Position numbers and translations under genes: made by a program
NCBI RefSeq assembly: GCF_025148785.1
Contig: NZ_CP102271.1
Location: 963,569-1,027,568 of the forward strand
Source of the DNA: Catenibacterium mitsuokai
GTDB taxonomy: Bacteria > Bacillota_I > Bacilli_A > Erysipelotrichales > Coprobacillaceae
Length of the DNA stretch: 64,000 nucleotides
Direction of reading: 5' to 3'
In this document: positions 8,437 through 17,441 of the stretch, in pieces
Layout: every line of letters starts with the position of its first letter
Numbering within the stretch: the first letter of the stretch is position 1
Notes under the pieces: generated by a model
The model's database searches: none
Told to the model about the DNA's origin: nothing
Seen by the model: only the letters and a program-made list of their open reading frames with translations

Positions 8437-9372
8437 ATGGGACATATTTTAAAGGTCCAGCCAGTTTTAAAAGAAAAAATCTGGGGTGGAACTAAGTTAA
8501 GAGATGTTTATGGCTATGATATCCCTAGTGATCATACAGGAGAAGCATGGGTTATCTCAGGTCATAAGAGCGGCGATTGCCCAATCGTTGAAGGTGAATA
8601 TAAAGGAAAAACAGTATCATGGATGTTTGAAAATCATCGTGAATTATTTGGTAATGTAGAAGGTGATCAGTTCCCATTACTTGTCAAGATCATTGATGCT
8701 AAACAGGATTTATCTGTACAGGTACATCCAGATAATGAATATGCAAAGATTCATGAAAATTCTTTAGGTAAGACTGAATCATGGTATGTATTACAGGCGG
8801 ATGAAGGTACAGATATGGTTATGGGTCATTATGCTAAAACTAAAGAAGAATTCATTAAGGATATTGAAGAAGATAAGTATGATGAATTATTGAATCGTTT
8901 TAAAATCCATAAGGGTGATTTCTTCTATATCCCAGCAGGCACATTACATGCAATCTGTGGTGGTTCATTAATCTATGAAGCACAGCAGTCTTCAGATATC
9001 ACTTATCGTGTATATGATTATCATCGTAAGGGTGATGATGGTAAAGAAAGAGAATTACATGTACAGCAGTCAATCGACTGTACAAAGGTACCAGCTGACT
9101 TAGATCAGAATAAATTATTTGTAAATACTAAATTAGACCATGGTTCTAAGACTAGATATTTAAAATGTGAATACCTAACTGTTGATCATTACTTAATTGA
9201 AGGAAGCACAGAAATTAAAAATGATGATCCATTCCAGTTAGTATCAGTCATTGATGGTGAAGGTACTGTCAATGATATGCCTATTAAAAAGGGTGATCAG
9301 TTTATTATCTGTTCGGATGTTGATCTAGTACATTATGAAGGTGGACTAGAATTAATGGTGACAACACTATAA
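8437..9372 (+). CDS. manA: Mannose-6-phosphate isomerase, class I
   Basis: ManA interconverts mannose-6-phosphate and fructose-6-phosphate with one bound zinc in a cupin barrel. The 311-residue protein is the short Firmicutes form: VQPVLKEKIWGGTKLRDVYG at the N-terminus, the metal-ligand region DLSVQVHPDNEYA and TESWYVL, and IPAGTLHAICGG with another His ligand. AGGAGG is placed seven bases before ATG 8437. It is a single-gene unit closed by a terminator at 9380. Confidence 0.95.
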   Translation: MGHILKVQPVLKEKIWGGTKLRDVYGYDIPSDHTGEAWVISGHKSGDCPIVEGEYKGKTVSWMFENHRELFGNVEGDQFPLLVKIIDAKQDLSVQVHPDNEYAKIHENSLGKTESWYVLQADEGTDMVMGHYAKTKEEFIKDIEEDKYDELLNRFKIHKGDFFYIPAGTLHAICGGSLIYEAQQSSDITYRVYDYHRKGDDGKERELHVQQSIDCTKVPADLDQNKLFVNTKLDHGSKTRYLKCEYLTVDHYLIEGSTEIKNDDPFQLVSVIDGEGTVNDMPIKKGDQFIICSDVDLVHYEGGLELMVTTL

Positions 9373-9379
9373 TTCATTT

Positions 9380-9401
9380 AAGAGCACGTAAGTGCTCTTT
9401 T
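9380..9401 (+). terminator. Intrinsic terminator after manA
   Basis: AAGAGCAC pairs with GTGCTCTT around GTAA (8-bp stem), ending in a short T-run. Confidence 0.8.
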
Positions 9402-9402
9402 A

Positions 9403-9431
9403 TTGACTTCTACTGAAATGCTTCGTATAAT
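9403..9431 (+). promoter_or_regulatory. Sigma-A promoter of the malic enzyme gene
   Basis: TTGACT (9403-9408), 17-bp spacer, TATAAT (9426-9431). One mismatch to consensus. It lies directly after the manA terminator and about 30 bases before the malic enzyme ATG. Confidence 0.8.
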
Positions 9432-9461
9432 TTTGGTATAAAAATGATAAGGAGGAAAATT

Positions 9462-10640
9462 ATGGATATATATGAAAAAGCATTAGCACTTCATAAAGAA
9501 CATCATGGTAAGATGGAAATCAATGTGAAGGTACCTATGGACACAATGGAAGATTTATCTATGGCTTATACACCTGGTGTTGCACAGCCATGTCGTGAAA
9601 TCCACAATAATCCAGAAACTGTTTATGATTATACATGGAAGGGTAATAGTGTGGCAGTAGTCAGTGATGGAACTGCAGTACTAGGACTTGGTGATATTGG
9701 ACCAGCTGCTGGACTTCCAGTAATGGAAGGTAAATCTATCCTTTTTAAGAAATATGCGAATATTGATGCTGTTCCTCTTTGTATTGATACAAAGGATCCT
9801 CAAGAAATCATTAAGTTCTGTAAACAGATTGCCCCTACTTTTGGTGGTATCAACCTAGAAGATATCAGTGCACCACGTTGTGTAGAAATTGAAAGAACAC
9901 TAAAGAAGGAATTAGATATTCCTGTATTCCATGATGATCAGCATGGTACAGCTATTGTCGTTACTGCTGCTTTAGTCAATGCCTTAAAGGTTGTTGGTAA
10001 GAAGCCAGAAGACGTGACTGTTGTAGTCAGTGGTACAGGTGCTGCAGGAAGCTCTATTATCCATATGATTCATGATTTAGGTGTTAAGGAAATCTATGGC
10101 TTTAATATCAATGGTATTGTGATCAAAGAAGATTATGACAAGTATGACTTCTTAACTCAGGAATTAACAGAAATCACAAACAAATCGAATAAACGTATGA
10201 CTATGGCTGAAGCAGTGAAAGAAGCAGATATCTTTATCGGTGTTTCAGCTCCAGGACTTCTTACTAAAGAAATGGTACAGTCAATGAAGGAAAAGCCAAT
10301 TGTATTCGCAATGGCTAATCCAGAACCTGAAATCAAATATCATGATGCAGTAGATGCAGGTGCTGCAGTCGTAGGAACTGGACGTTCAGACTTCCCTAAC
10401 CAGATCAATAATGTATTAGCCTTCCCAGGCTTATTTAGAGGCGCTTTAGATGTTCATGCGACTAAGATTACTGAAGGTATGAAATTAGCCGCTGCAAAGG
10501 GCTTAGCAAGTCTTGTCAGCGATGAAGAATTAAATAAGGACTACATCATCCCTCGTGCAACTGATGCGCGTGTAGCAGTGACTGTTGCAAAAGCAGTAAG
10601 TGACCAAGCTATTAAAGAAGATGTAATTGCTCATAAATAA
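9462..10640 (+). CDS. Malic enzyme, NAD(P)-dependent
   Basis: Malic enzyme oxidatively decarboxylates malate to pyruvate. The protein has the bacterial short form (392 residues): the N-terminal malic domain with [10 protein letters not shown] and [21 protein letters not shown], the metal-binding acidic motif [10 protein letters not shown], and a Rossmann domain around [14 protein letters not shown]-terminal motifs [10 protein letters not shown] and [17 protein letters not shown] are classic. GGAGG at 9451-9455 is six bases before ATG 9462, so the more upstream in-frame ATG at 9444, which precedes the RBS, is not used. It stands alone between its own promoter and terminator. Confidence 0.95.
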   Translation: MDIYEKALALHKEHHGKMEINVKVPMDTMEDLSMAYTPGVAQPCREIHNNPETVYDYTWKGNSVAVVSDGTAVLGLGDIGPAAGLPVMEGKSILFKKYANIDAVPLCIDTKDPQEIIKFCKQIAPTFGGINLEDISAPRCVEIERTLKKELDIPVFHDDQHGTAIVVTAALVNALKVVGKKPEDVTVVVSGTGAAGSSIIHMIHDLGVKEIYGFNINGIVIKEDYDKYDFLTQELTEITNKSNKRMTMAEAVKEADIFIGVSAPGLLTKEMVQSMKEKPIVFAMANPEPEIKYHDAVDAGAAVVGTGRSDFPNQINNVLAFPGLFRGALDVHATKITEGMKLAAAKGLASLVSDEELNKDYIIPRATDARVAVTVAKAVSDQAIKEDVIAHK

Positions 10641-10645
10641 CACAG

Positions 10646-10674
10646 ATACGGTTCATAAGAACCGTATTTTTTTT
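10646..10674 (+). terminator. Intrinsic terminator after the malic enzyme gene
   Basis: ATACGGTTC pairs with GAACCGTAT around ATAA (9-bp perfect stem), with eight T after it. Confidence 0.9.
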
Positions 10675-10703
10675 CGAAAAAAAAGAATAGCTCTCGCTAT
10701 TCT
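10675..10703 (-). terminator. Intrinsic terminator after yebC
   Basis: On the minus strand AGAATAGC pairs with GCTATTCT around GAGA, followed by an eight-T run. The stem covers the yebC stop codon. It sits back to back with the malic enzyme terminator. Confidence 0.85.
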
Positions 10704-11437
10704 TCTTCACCATCATCATAGTTAGAAACATTGTGATAAACCTGGTCAACATCATCACAGTCATTAAGAAGATTCATTAGTCTTTCAAATAAAACCATAT
10801 CTTCACCTTCAAGTTCAACAGTTTCCTGTGGTTTAGTCTGGATTTCATCAACATCAAATTCAACATCAGGAAGCTTATTTTCAATAGCTGTTTTGATGGC
10901 GTTATAATCAGTTGGTTCACCAGTAATCTTTAAGCTGCCATCTTCTAAAGTAACGATATCTTTAGGATCAACTTCGCCTTCGATTAATGCATCAATTGCA
11001 GTTTCTTCATCCATTCCTTTGAACTGAACAACAGATTCTACATCATATAAATAAGATACTGAACCTTCAGCACCAAGCTTAGCTTTTGATTTAGTGAATG
11101 CAGGACGTACCTGTGAAATAGTACGGTTGATGTTATCTGTTAAACATTTAACAATAACAGTTGATCCTGAAGGACCAAAACCTTCAAACTGTACACTTTC
11201 ATAATCTTCTACAGCACCGTTCTTAACTTTATCAATCGCACGCTTGATAACATCTCCAGGAACCTGATCTTTCTTTGCTTTTTCAATTAATCTTCTAAGG
11301 CTTAGATTACCGTCCGGTTCAGGGCCGCCTGCCTTCGCTGCTAAATAGATTTCTTTACCATAGTAAGAATAAAGTTTAGTTTTCTTAGCAGCAGTCTTTG
11401 CCATTGCGGCTTTACGTACTTCATGAGCTCTACCCAT
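10697..11437 (-). CDS. yebC: YebC/PmpR family protein
   Basis: YebC-family proteins (TACO1 relatives) have been described both as transcriptional regulators and, more recently, as factors that help ribosomes through proline-rich stretches. The 246-residue protein has the standard three-domain sequence, starting MGRAHEVRKAAMAKTAAKK, with RLIEKAKKDQVPGDVIKRAI and YEGFGPSG-type VQFEGFGPSGSTVIV, and the acidic C-terminus. GGAGG lies upstream of the ATG on the minus strand. Monocistronic, between a good promoter and a terminator. Confidence 0.95.
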   Translation of the reverse strand: MGRAHEVRKAAMAKTAAKKTKLYSYYGKEIYLAAKAGGPEPDGNLSLRRLIEKAKKDQVPGDVIKRAIDKVKNGAVEDYESVQFEGFGPSGSTVIVKCLTDNINRTISQVRPAFTKSKAKLGAEGSVSYLYDVESVVQFKGMDEETAIDALIEGEVDPKDIVTLEDGSLKITGEPTDYNAIKTAIENKLPDVEFDVDEIQTKPQETVELEGEDMVLFERLMNLLNDCDDVDQVYHNVSNYDDGEEE

Positions 11438-11469
11438 AATCTAATTCCTCCTTGTAAATTTCCTTACAC

Positions 11470-11498
11470 ATTATAAACACAAAGACTAATTATTTCAA
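11470..11498 (-). promoter_or_regulatory. Sigma-A promoter of yebC
   Basis: On the minus strand: TTGAAA (11498-11493), 17-bp spacer, TATAAT (11475-11470), about 35 bases before the yebC ATG. Confidence 0.75.
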
Positions 11499-11554
11499 TA
11501 AAGAATTGGAAAATACACTGGAAATGCATTACTATTGTATCGAGGTGCAAAAAA

Positions 11555-12667
11555 ATGAAAAAGAAAATGATTATTATTGGGGGAGGTATATCAGGTATAT
11601 ATCTTTCTATTTTATTAAAAAAATATCTTGATATCGATGTTGTTGTACTAGAAGCGAATGACAAACCATTAAAGAAGCTTCTTGCGACAGGAAATGGTCG
11701 CTGTAATCTTTCTAACAAGAATCTAGACAAGGCACATTATGATGGAGAAATCAAACCATGGGTGAGCGATATTATTCATCACTTTGATATTGTAGAAGCA
11801 TTAAAGGATATTGGTCTCTATACAAAATATATGGGTAATCTCTTATATCCTTATAGTGAATCAGCCAAAGCTGTTCAGACATTATTCTTAAATAGAGCAG
11901 AAGAATATGGTGTAGAAATTATCTGTGAGGAAGAAGTTTTATCTATTAAAAAGAATAAGCACGGTTATTTAATACATGCTGTCAATAAGGATTATCAGGC
12001 AGATTATGTCACTATCTCTTGTGGAACACCTGCTGGTAAGTTATCTGGCACGAAAGATAGAAGAACGCTTTTTAACTCTCTAGAAGTGGATTATCGTCCT
12101 ATGAGACCTACTATTACTCAGTTGATGACTGAACCTGTTTATAAGAAATTAAAGGGTGTCAGAATGAAAGGGGAATTTACTTTAAAAGGACATAAAGAAA
12201 AAGGTGAACTTCTTTTTACTGATTATGGCATCAGTGGAATTGCAGTAATGGTCTTAAGCCGTTATGCGTGTCCTGGAGATAAAGTTATATGTGATTTCTA
12301 TCCTGAATTTACAGATCAAGAACTACATTCAATTATTCGTACATTAAAAACAATGAATGGCCCTTATGATGGGCTGGTTCATCCTAAATTAGTGCCAATA
12401 GTAGAAAATCAGAAGAACCCGGTTTCTTTCCTTAAACATCTAGAATTCACTGTCAAAGCTTTAAGAGGGGAAGAATTTGCCCAGGCAGATTGTGGGGGAT
12501 TAATGATTTCTAATTTTAATAAATCATTTGAATTCATTAACTATCCTCATCTTTATGCGACAGGTGAAATATTAGATATCACTGGGGATTGTGGTGGTTA
12601 TAACATTCATTTTGCATTAGCAAGTGCTTATTCTGTTTTTGAAGAAGTTTCAAAAACGATACAATAA
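11555..12667 (+). CDS. HI0933/BaiN-type NAD(P)/FAD-dependent oxidoreductase
   Basis: A 370-residue flavoprotein of the HI0933-like family. It begins with a dinucleotide-binding motif IIIGGGISGIYLSILL (FAD), then ATGNGRCNLSNKN, a hallmark of this family, and ends with ATGEILDITGDCGGYNIHFALASA, which closes the FAD site. The middle (about residues 150-290) is the inserted substrate domain. The family includes BaiN, an enzyme of bile-acid 7-dehydroxylation, but most members have unknown substrates, so the name here is structural. CGAGGTG precedes ATG 11555. It is divergent from yebC. Confidence 0.88.
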   Translation: MKKKMIIIGGGISGIYLSILLKKYLDIDVVVLEANDKPLKKLLATGNGRCNLSNKNLDKAHYDGEIKPWVSDIIHHFDIVEALKDIGLYTKYMGNLLYPYSESAKAVQTLFLNRAEEYGVEIICEEEVLSIKKNKHGYLIHAVNKDYQADYVTISCGTPAGKLSGTKDRRTLFNSLEVDYRPMRPTITQLMTEPVYKKLKGVRMKGEFTLKGHKEKGELLFTDYGISGIAVMVLSRYACPGDKVICDFYPEFTDQELHSIIRTLKTMNGPYDGLVHPKLVPIVENQKNPVSFLKHLEFTVKALRGEEFAQADCGGLMISNFNKSFEFINYPHLYATGEILDITGDCGGYNIHFALASAYSVFEEVSKTIQ

Positions 12668-12732
12668 ATTAGGAAAAAGGCAAATATAATCAAAAATATT
12701 TGTTTTGGTATAAAAAAGGTGAAGATATTATA

Positions 12733-12760
12733 TTGACAAACCAAAATGAGATTGTATAAT
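12733..12760 (+). promoter_or_regulatory. Sigma-A promoter of the liv operon
   Basis: TTGACA (12733-12738), 16-bp spacer, TATAAT (12755-12760): both hexamers are perfect. It lies about 30 bases before the first gene and suggests strong expression. Confidence 0.85.
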
Positions 12761-12791
12761 AAAGGGCATATACAAATTGGAGGGATAATGT

Positions 12792-13934
12792 ATGAAATTC
12801 AAAACAATCGTGACAGCTGGTGCAGTCGCAGCAATGTTAGTAGGTTGTAGTAATGGGAATTCTGCTACAACAGATATCAAAGCACCTAAATTTGGTTTTA
12901 TCGGCCCACTAAGTGGTGAAGCTTCTCAGTATGGTAGTGCTGTAAAGAATGCTATGAAGATGGCTATTAGTGATTATAACAAAAAGCATGGCACAAAGAT
13001 TACAGGCGTTTACTATGATGATAAGGCTGATCCAACTACTGCCGTTAATGACTATAACAAGTTATATAATGATGATAAGGTCACTGCAGTTCTTTCACCG
13101 GTAACAACTGGTTCTGCACTTTCAGTAGCAAGTGCTGCAAGCAAGAACAACACACCAATTCTTTCACCATCTGCTTCAGGTGATAAATTCACTATGAATG
13201 GTAAAACAGCTTATAAGAACGTATTCAGAATCTGTACAAACGATTCTTATGCGGGTACTTACTTAGCTAAGCAGTCTAAAACTAAATATAGCTTTAAGAA
13301 TGTAGCTGTTCTTTACAACAAGGAATCTGATTATTCTACAGGTGTTGCAGCTGCTTATAAAGCTGAAGCAAAGAAGCAGGGCGTTAATGTTTCATTCTAT
13401 GAAGCATACAATGCAAATACTAAAGATTTCTCAACATTCATTTCTAAGATCAAACAGGCTGATCCTGATGCTGTTTTCTTACCAGATTACTATGAATCAG
13501 TTGTATCTATTACTAAACAGTTAAGAGACTCTGGCGTTAAGGCTCCAATATTTGGTGCTGATGGCTGGGATGGTGTTCTTGGTGTTAAGGGTGTTAACAC
13601 TGCAGACTTTGAAAACTGCTTCTTCACAAGTGGTTACAACAAAGATGCAACTAGCGGTCCTACATATGAATTCGTAAAAGCTTATGAAAAAGCATATGGA
13701 ACAACTCCAAGTATGTTCGCTGGTATGGCTTATGATACAGTTACTGTTATGATGAAAGCTATCAACAAAGCTAAATCAACTGATCCTGAAAAGGTAAACG
13801 CTGCATTAGAAAAGGTCAAAGTATCTGATGATGAAGCAGTTTGTGGTGGATTCACTTATGATAAGAACCACAACCCTGTTAAGGAATTAAATATTGTAAC
13901 TGTTAAAAATGGTCAGTATGTAACTGCAAAATAA
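12792..13934 (+). CDS. livJ: Liv-type ABC transporter substrate-binding lipoprotein
   Basis: This 380-residue protein is the extracytoplasmic receptor of a branched-chain amino acid-type importer. The N-terminus is a lipoprotein signal: MKFKTIV, a hydrophobic stretch, then a lipobox LVGC with the acylated Cys at residue 19. The mature part is a Peripla_BP_6 periplasmic-binding fold, with GFIGPLSGEASQYGSAVKNA, then AVLSPVTTGSALSVA and PILSPSASGDKF. GGAGG stands eight bases before ATG 12792. A terminator-like hairpin separates it from the permease genes, a usual way to make more receptor than membrane subunits. Ligand (Leu/Ile/Val or another) is not determinable from sequence. Confidence 0.93.
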   Translation: MKFKTIVTAGAVAAMLVGCSNGNSATTDIKAPKFGFIGPLSGEASQYGSAVKNAMKMAISDYNKKHGTKITGVYYDDKADPTTAVNDYNKLYNDDKVTAVLSPVTTGSALSVASAASKNNTPILSPSASGDKFTMNGKTAYKNVFRICTNDSYAGTYLAKQSKTKYSFKNVAVLYNKESDYSTGVAAAYKAEAKKQGVNVSFYEAYNANTKDFSTFISKIKQADPDAVFLPDYYESVVSITKQLRDSGVKAPIFGADGWDGVLGVKGVNTADFENCFFTSGYNKDATSGPTYEFVKAYEKAYGTTPSMFAGMAYDTVTVMMKAINKAKSTDPEKVNAALEKVKVSDDEAVCGGFTYDKNHNPVKELNIVTVKNGQYVTAK

Positions 13935-13943
13935 CGATGAATA

Positions 13944-13970
13944 AAGGAGAGTTCATCTCTCCTTATTTTT
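13944..13970 (+). terminator. Attenuator-like terminator between livJ and livH
   Basis: AAGGAGAG pairs with CTCTCCTT around TTCAT, followed by ATTTTTT. No new promoter is evident before livH, so partial read-through is likely. Confidence 0.8.
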
Positions 13971-13994
13971 TATTTTTAGAGGGGAGAAGTAATT

Positions 13995-14867
13995 ATGATT
14001 AACTTTATCAACCAGATCATCAACGGACTCTCGACTGGGAGTATGTATGCTTTAGTTGCAATTGGTTATACAATGGTTTATGGTATTGCGAAAATGATCA
14101 ACTTTGCCCATGGTGATATCATCATGGCAGGGGCTTATTTCGCATTAATCGCGATGGGCTTTGTAGGACCTATTCCAGCTATCTTGTTTTCTATAGTTGC
14201 GACTGCAGCTTTAGGTGTTATAACAGAAAAAGTAGCTTATAAACCTTTAAGAGGTAAAGGTTCACTTGAAGTATTGATCACTGCCATTGGTGTCAGCTAC
14301 TTATTAGAAAATGTATTCTTATTAATCTTTGGTAGTGCGGCTCGTACATTCCCACAGATCATGCCAAAAGGTACAATCAATCTCGGTGGTATTTCTATTA
14401 AATATATCACTGTTATTACTCTAGTAGTAACAGCTGTTTGTACTGCTGTTTTATTGTTCTTTATTAATAAGACAAAGCTAGGAAAAGCAATGCGTGCTGT
14501 ATCAGAAGACCAGGGTGCAGCCCAGTTAATGGGTATAAACGTAAATACAACAGTATCTCTTACATTTGCGATTGGTTCAGGTCTTGGTGCTATTGCAGGT
14601 GTTATTTATGGATGTGCTTATTCATTAATCACTCCATATATTGGTTTGATGTTAGGTATTAAAGCATTTATTGCAGCCGTACTTGGTGGAATTGGTAGTG
14701 TACCAGGAGCCATGGTTGGTGGTTTAATGCTTGGTGTTGCTGAATCACTTACAATTGCCTATATTTCTTCAGATTTTTCTGATGCAGTTGTATTTGCTAT
14801 TCTTATTATTGTCTTATTAGTTAAGCCAGCCGGCTTATTTGGTAAGAATGTAAGAGAGAAGGTGTAG
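13995..14867 (+). CDS. livH: Liv-type ABC transporter permease LivH
   Basis: Membrane subunit of the importer (290 residues, about eight hydrophobic helices). It begins with the LivH pattern NQIINGLSTGSMYALVAIGY followed by MVYGIAKMINFAHGD, and carries the coupling-helix region GLGAIAGVIYG and the GGIGSVPGAMVGG segment typical of the family. GAGGGGAGAAG precedes ATG 13995. It is followed after three bases by livM. Confidence 0.95.
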   Translation: MINFINQIINGLSTGSMYALVAIGYTMVYGIAKMINFAHGDIIMAGAYFALIAMGFVGPIPAILFSIVATAALGVITEKVAYKPLRGKGSLEVLITAIGVSYLLENVFLLIFGSAARTFPQIMPKGTINLGGISIKYITVITLVVTAVCTAVLLFFINKTKLGKAMRAVSEDQGAAQLMGINVNTTVSLTFAIGSGLGAIAGVIYGCAYSLITPYIGLMLGIKAFIAAVLGGIGSVPGAMVGGLMLGVAESLTIAYISSDFSDAVVFAILIIVLLVKPAGLFGKNVREKV

Positions 14868-14870
14868 TCT

Positions 14871-15818
14871 ATGAAAAAACTATTAAAAAACGAACTATTC
14901 AGATCATTCATTCTTTCAATTGTGATCTTTGCAGTATTGATGATAGGAACAGCTACATCTGTTATTAACTCATATTGGCAGGGTGTATTAATTCTTTGTG
15001 GTATTAATATTATCCTTGCTGTATCACTTAACTTAGCCGCTGGTTATTTAGGACAGCTTACTTTAGGACATGCTGGGTTCATGTCAGTAGGTGCTTATAC
15101 GTCCGCTTTAATTAGTATTTATTTAAATCTTCCATTTATCGTATCACTACTTATTGGTGCGATTGCTGCTGGTATTATTGGGTTAATTATCGGTATTCCA
15201 GTATTAAGATTAAAAGGTGACTATCTTTGTATTATCACTCTTGCTTTCAATGAAATCATCCGTGTTATTATGAACAACCTTGACATCACTAATGGCGCAA
15301 AAGGTTTAATTGGTATTCCTATGAATACAAATCTTGTTTATGTCTTTATCGCAATGATTATCACAATCTTTGTAGTATATTCAATTGTGAAATCTAGACA
15401 TGGACGTGCCATTATCTCAATTCGTGAAGATGAAACAGCATCAGAACTATCAGGTATTGATGTTGGTTATTATAAAGTATTTGCCTTTGCAGTGAGTGCT
15501 ATTTTTGCTGGACTTGCAGGAGGCTTATATGCTCACTATTATACAGTTATCCTTCCTAAAGGATTTGACTTCAACAAATCAGTTGAAATTCTAGTCATGG
15601 TTGTACTTGGTGGTATGGGTAACTTAAAGGGCTCTATTATTGCAGCTATTGTTCTTACTATAATTCCAGAATTATTAATCTCATTCTCACAGTACAGAAT
15701 GTTGTTATACGCAATTGTATTAATTGCCGCTATGATTTTAAAGGGAACAGGTAAAGGCGAACAGATCATGGAACGTCTTCCATTCTTTAAAAAGAAAGAT
15801 GAGGTGAAGCCAGAATGA
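14871..15818 (+). CDS. livM: Liv-type ABC transporter permease LivM
   Basis: Second permease of the importer, 315 residues with many hydrophobic helices. Family motifs include LNLAAGYLGQLTLGHAGFM, GDYLCIITLAFNEIIRV and the late GGMGNLKGSIIAA. It probably pairs with LivH in a heterodimeric channel. Its stop overlaps the livG start by 4 bases (ATGA), so the two are translationally coupled. The C-terminal tail is charged and cytoplasmic (KKKDEVKPE). Confidence 0.95.
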   Translation: MKKLLKNELFRSFILSIVIFAVLMIGTATSVINSYWQGVLILCGINIILAVSLNLAAGYLGQLTLGHAGFMSVGAYTSALISIYLNLPFIVSLLIGAIAAGIIGLIIGIPVLRLKGDYLCIITLAFNEIIRVIMNNLDITNGAKGLIGIPMNTNLVYVFIAMIITIFVVYSIVKSRHGRAIISIREDETASELSGIDVGYYKVFAFAVSAIFAGLAGGLYAHYYTVILPKGFDFNKSVEILVMVVLGGMGNLKGSIIAAIVLTIIPELLISFSQYRMLLYAIVLIAAMILKGTGKGEQIMERLPFFKKKDEVKPE

Positions 15819-16591
15819 GTACACCATTATTAAAAGCAGAAGGTCTTGGCATTCAGTTTGGTGGATTGAAGGCCGTAGATGAATTTAACTTTGAAATCGA
15901 TAAGAACCAGTTATTTGGTTTAATTGGTCCAAATGGTGCAGGTAAAACAACTGTCTTCAACCTGTTAACAGGTGTTTATCAGCCTACAAGTGGTCGTATC
16001 CTTTTTGAAGGACAGCCAATTAAAAAAGCAAACACTATTAAGATTACTAAAGCAGGTATTGCAAGAACTTTCCAGAATATCCGTTTATTCAAGGAAATGA
16101 GCGTTATTGATAACGTAAAGGTAGGATTACATTACTCTCACCCATATACAGTATTTGATGCATTATTCCATACACCTAAATACAAGAAGGCTGAAGCAGC
16201 TATGCAGGAAGAGGCTTTATCTTTATTACGTGTGTTCCATCTAGAAGAATTTGCAGAATCTAAGGCAAAGAACTTACCTTATGGTAAACAGAGAAAGCTT
16301 GAAATTGCGAGAGCACTTGCGACTGCTCCTAAACTATTGCTTCTTGATGAACCTGCTGCAGGAATGAACCCTACAGAAACAGCTGAATTAATGGAAACTA
16401 TTAAAATCGTAAGAGAAAAGTTCTCAGTCGCAATTCTTCTTATTGAACATGATATGAAGCTTGTTATGGGAATCTGTGAAAAGATTGCTGTATTAAACTT
16501 TGGTACAGTACTTGCTTTTGGTACACCTGAAGAAATTAGAAACAACCCTGATGTTGTAGCTGCCTACTTAGGCAATGAAGAGGAGGGCTAA
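15815..16591 (+). CDS. livG: Liv-type ABC transporter ATPase LivG
   Basis: ATP-binding subunit of 258 residues. Walker A is GPNGAGKTT (near residue 38), the signature region is LPYGKQRKLEIARALA, and Walker B is LLLLDEPAAGMN followed by the switch His in LLIEHDMKLV. The family-specific phrase GIARTFQNIRLFKEMSVIDNV is present. The signature reads LPYGKQ rather than the commoner LSYGQQ, a conservative LivG variant. ATPase pairs LivG/LivF drive transport. Confidence 0.95.
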   Translation: MSTPLLKAEGLGIQFGGLKAVDEFNFEIDKNQLFGLIGPNGAGKTTVFNLLTGVYQPTSGRILFEGQPIKKANTIKITKAGIARTFQNIRLFKEMSVIDNVKVGLHYSHPYTVFDALFHTPKYKKAEAAMQEEALSLLRVFHLEEFAESKAKNLPYGKQRKLEIARALATAPKLLLLDEPAAGMNPTETAELMETIKIVREKFSVAILLIEHDMKLVMGICEKIAVLNFGTVLAFGTPEEIRNNPDVVAAYLGNEEEG

Positions 16592-16593
16592 AG

Positions 16594-17301
16594 ATGTTAT
16601 TAGAAGTTAAGGATCTTGAAGTACACTACGGTGTCATTAATGCGATTAAGAAGATTTCATTTAATGTTGAACAAGGTGAAATCGTTGCACTTATCGGTGC
16701 CAATGGTGCGGGTAAGACAAGTACAATGCATGCTATTTCTGGCTTATTAAATGGCAAGAGTGGTGAAATCATCTTTAATGGTGAAAACATCATGAAGACG
16801 CCTGCTCATAAGATTGTTTCTAAAGGTCTTGCACAGGTTCCTGAAGGACGTCGTATCTTTGCCCAGCTGAGTGTAGAAGATAACCTAGGAATGGGTGCCT
16901 ATCTTCGTAATGATGCAGATGGTATCAAGAATGATATTGAACATATTTATACATTATTCCCACGTTTAAGAGAAAGAAAAAAACAGTTGGCTGGTACTTT
17001 ATCTGGTGGTGAGCAGCAGATGCTTGCTATGGGCCGTGCTTTGATGTCTAAACCGAAACTATTATTATTAGATGAACCATCAATGGGTCTTTCTCCAATC
17101 CTTGTTAATGAAATCTTTGATATCATTAAAGAAGTCAATGAAAAAGAAAATATGACTATTCTACTTGTAGAACAGAATGCGAATAAAGCACTCTCTATTG
17201 CAGATCATGCTTATGTACTTGAAACAGGTAATATTACTGTATCAGGTAAAGCTGAAGATGTTGCAAATAATCCACGTGTTAGAGAAGCATATCTTGGATA
17301 A
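16594..17301 (+). CDS. livF: Liv-type ABC transporter ATPase LivF
   Basis: Second ATPase, 235 residues. Walker A is GANGAGKTS, the C-loop LSGGEQQMLAMGRAL, Walker B LLLLDEPSMGLS and switch region LLVEQNANKAL. KGLAQVPEGRRIFAQLSVEDN is the LivF-specific segment. It starts two bases after livG and ends the operon at a strong terminator. Confidence 0.95.
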   Translation: MLLEVKDLEVHYGVINAIKKISFNVEQGEIVALIGANGAGKTSTMHAISGLLNGKSGEIIFNGENIMKTPAHKIVSKGLAQVPEGRRIFAQLSVEDNLGMGAYLRNDADGIKNDIEHIYTLFPRLRERKKQLAGTLSGGEQQMLAMGRALMSKPKLLLLDEPSMGLSPILVNEIFDIIKEVNEKENMTILLVEQNANKALSIADHAYVLETGNITVSGKAEDVANNPRVREAYLG

Positions 17302-17304
17302 TAA

Positions 17305-17330
17305 GTTCTCCCTTAGGGAGGACTTTTTTT
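17305..17330 (+). terminator. Terminator after livF (copy 1 of a pair)
   Basis: GTTCTCCC pairs with GGGAGGAC around TTA, followed by seven T. A near-identical terminator ends the toxin-antitoxin unit at 18808-18834. Confidence 0.88.
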
Positions 17331-17346
17331 GTTTTATTTTATGTAA

Positions 17347-17363
17347 TTTACCTTACAGGTTAA
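17347..17363 (+). promoter_or_regulatory. Operator 1 of the toxin-antitoxin operon
   Basis: Imperfect palindrome TTTACC-N5-GGTTAA, ten bases upstream of the -35 box. It matches operator 2 in both arms except for one base, so both are probably bound by the HTH antitoxin. Confidence 0.65.
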
Positions 17364-17372
17364 TTTTAAATA

Positions 17373-17401
17373 TTGCATTATGGCGCTTTATAGGTTATAA
17401 T
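17373..17401 (+). promoter_or_regulatory. Promoter of the toxin-antitoxin operon
   Basis: TTGCAT (17373-17378), 17-bp spacer, TATAAT (17396-17401). It lies exactly between two palindromes, as expected of an autorepressed TA operon. Confidence 0.8.
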
Positions 17402-17404
17402 GTA

Positions 17405-17421
17405 TTTACCTCAAAGGTAAA
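17405..17421 (+). promoter_or_regulatory. Operator 2 of the toxin-antitoxin operon
   Basis: Perfect palindrome TTTACC-TCAAA-GGTAAA immediately after the -10, covering the expected transcription start. Centre-to-centre distance from operator 1 is 58 bp. Confidence 0.7.
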
Positions 17422-17441
17422 TCAAAGAGAGGAGTGTTTGC

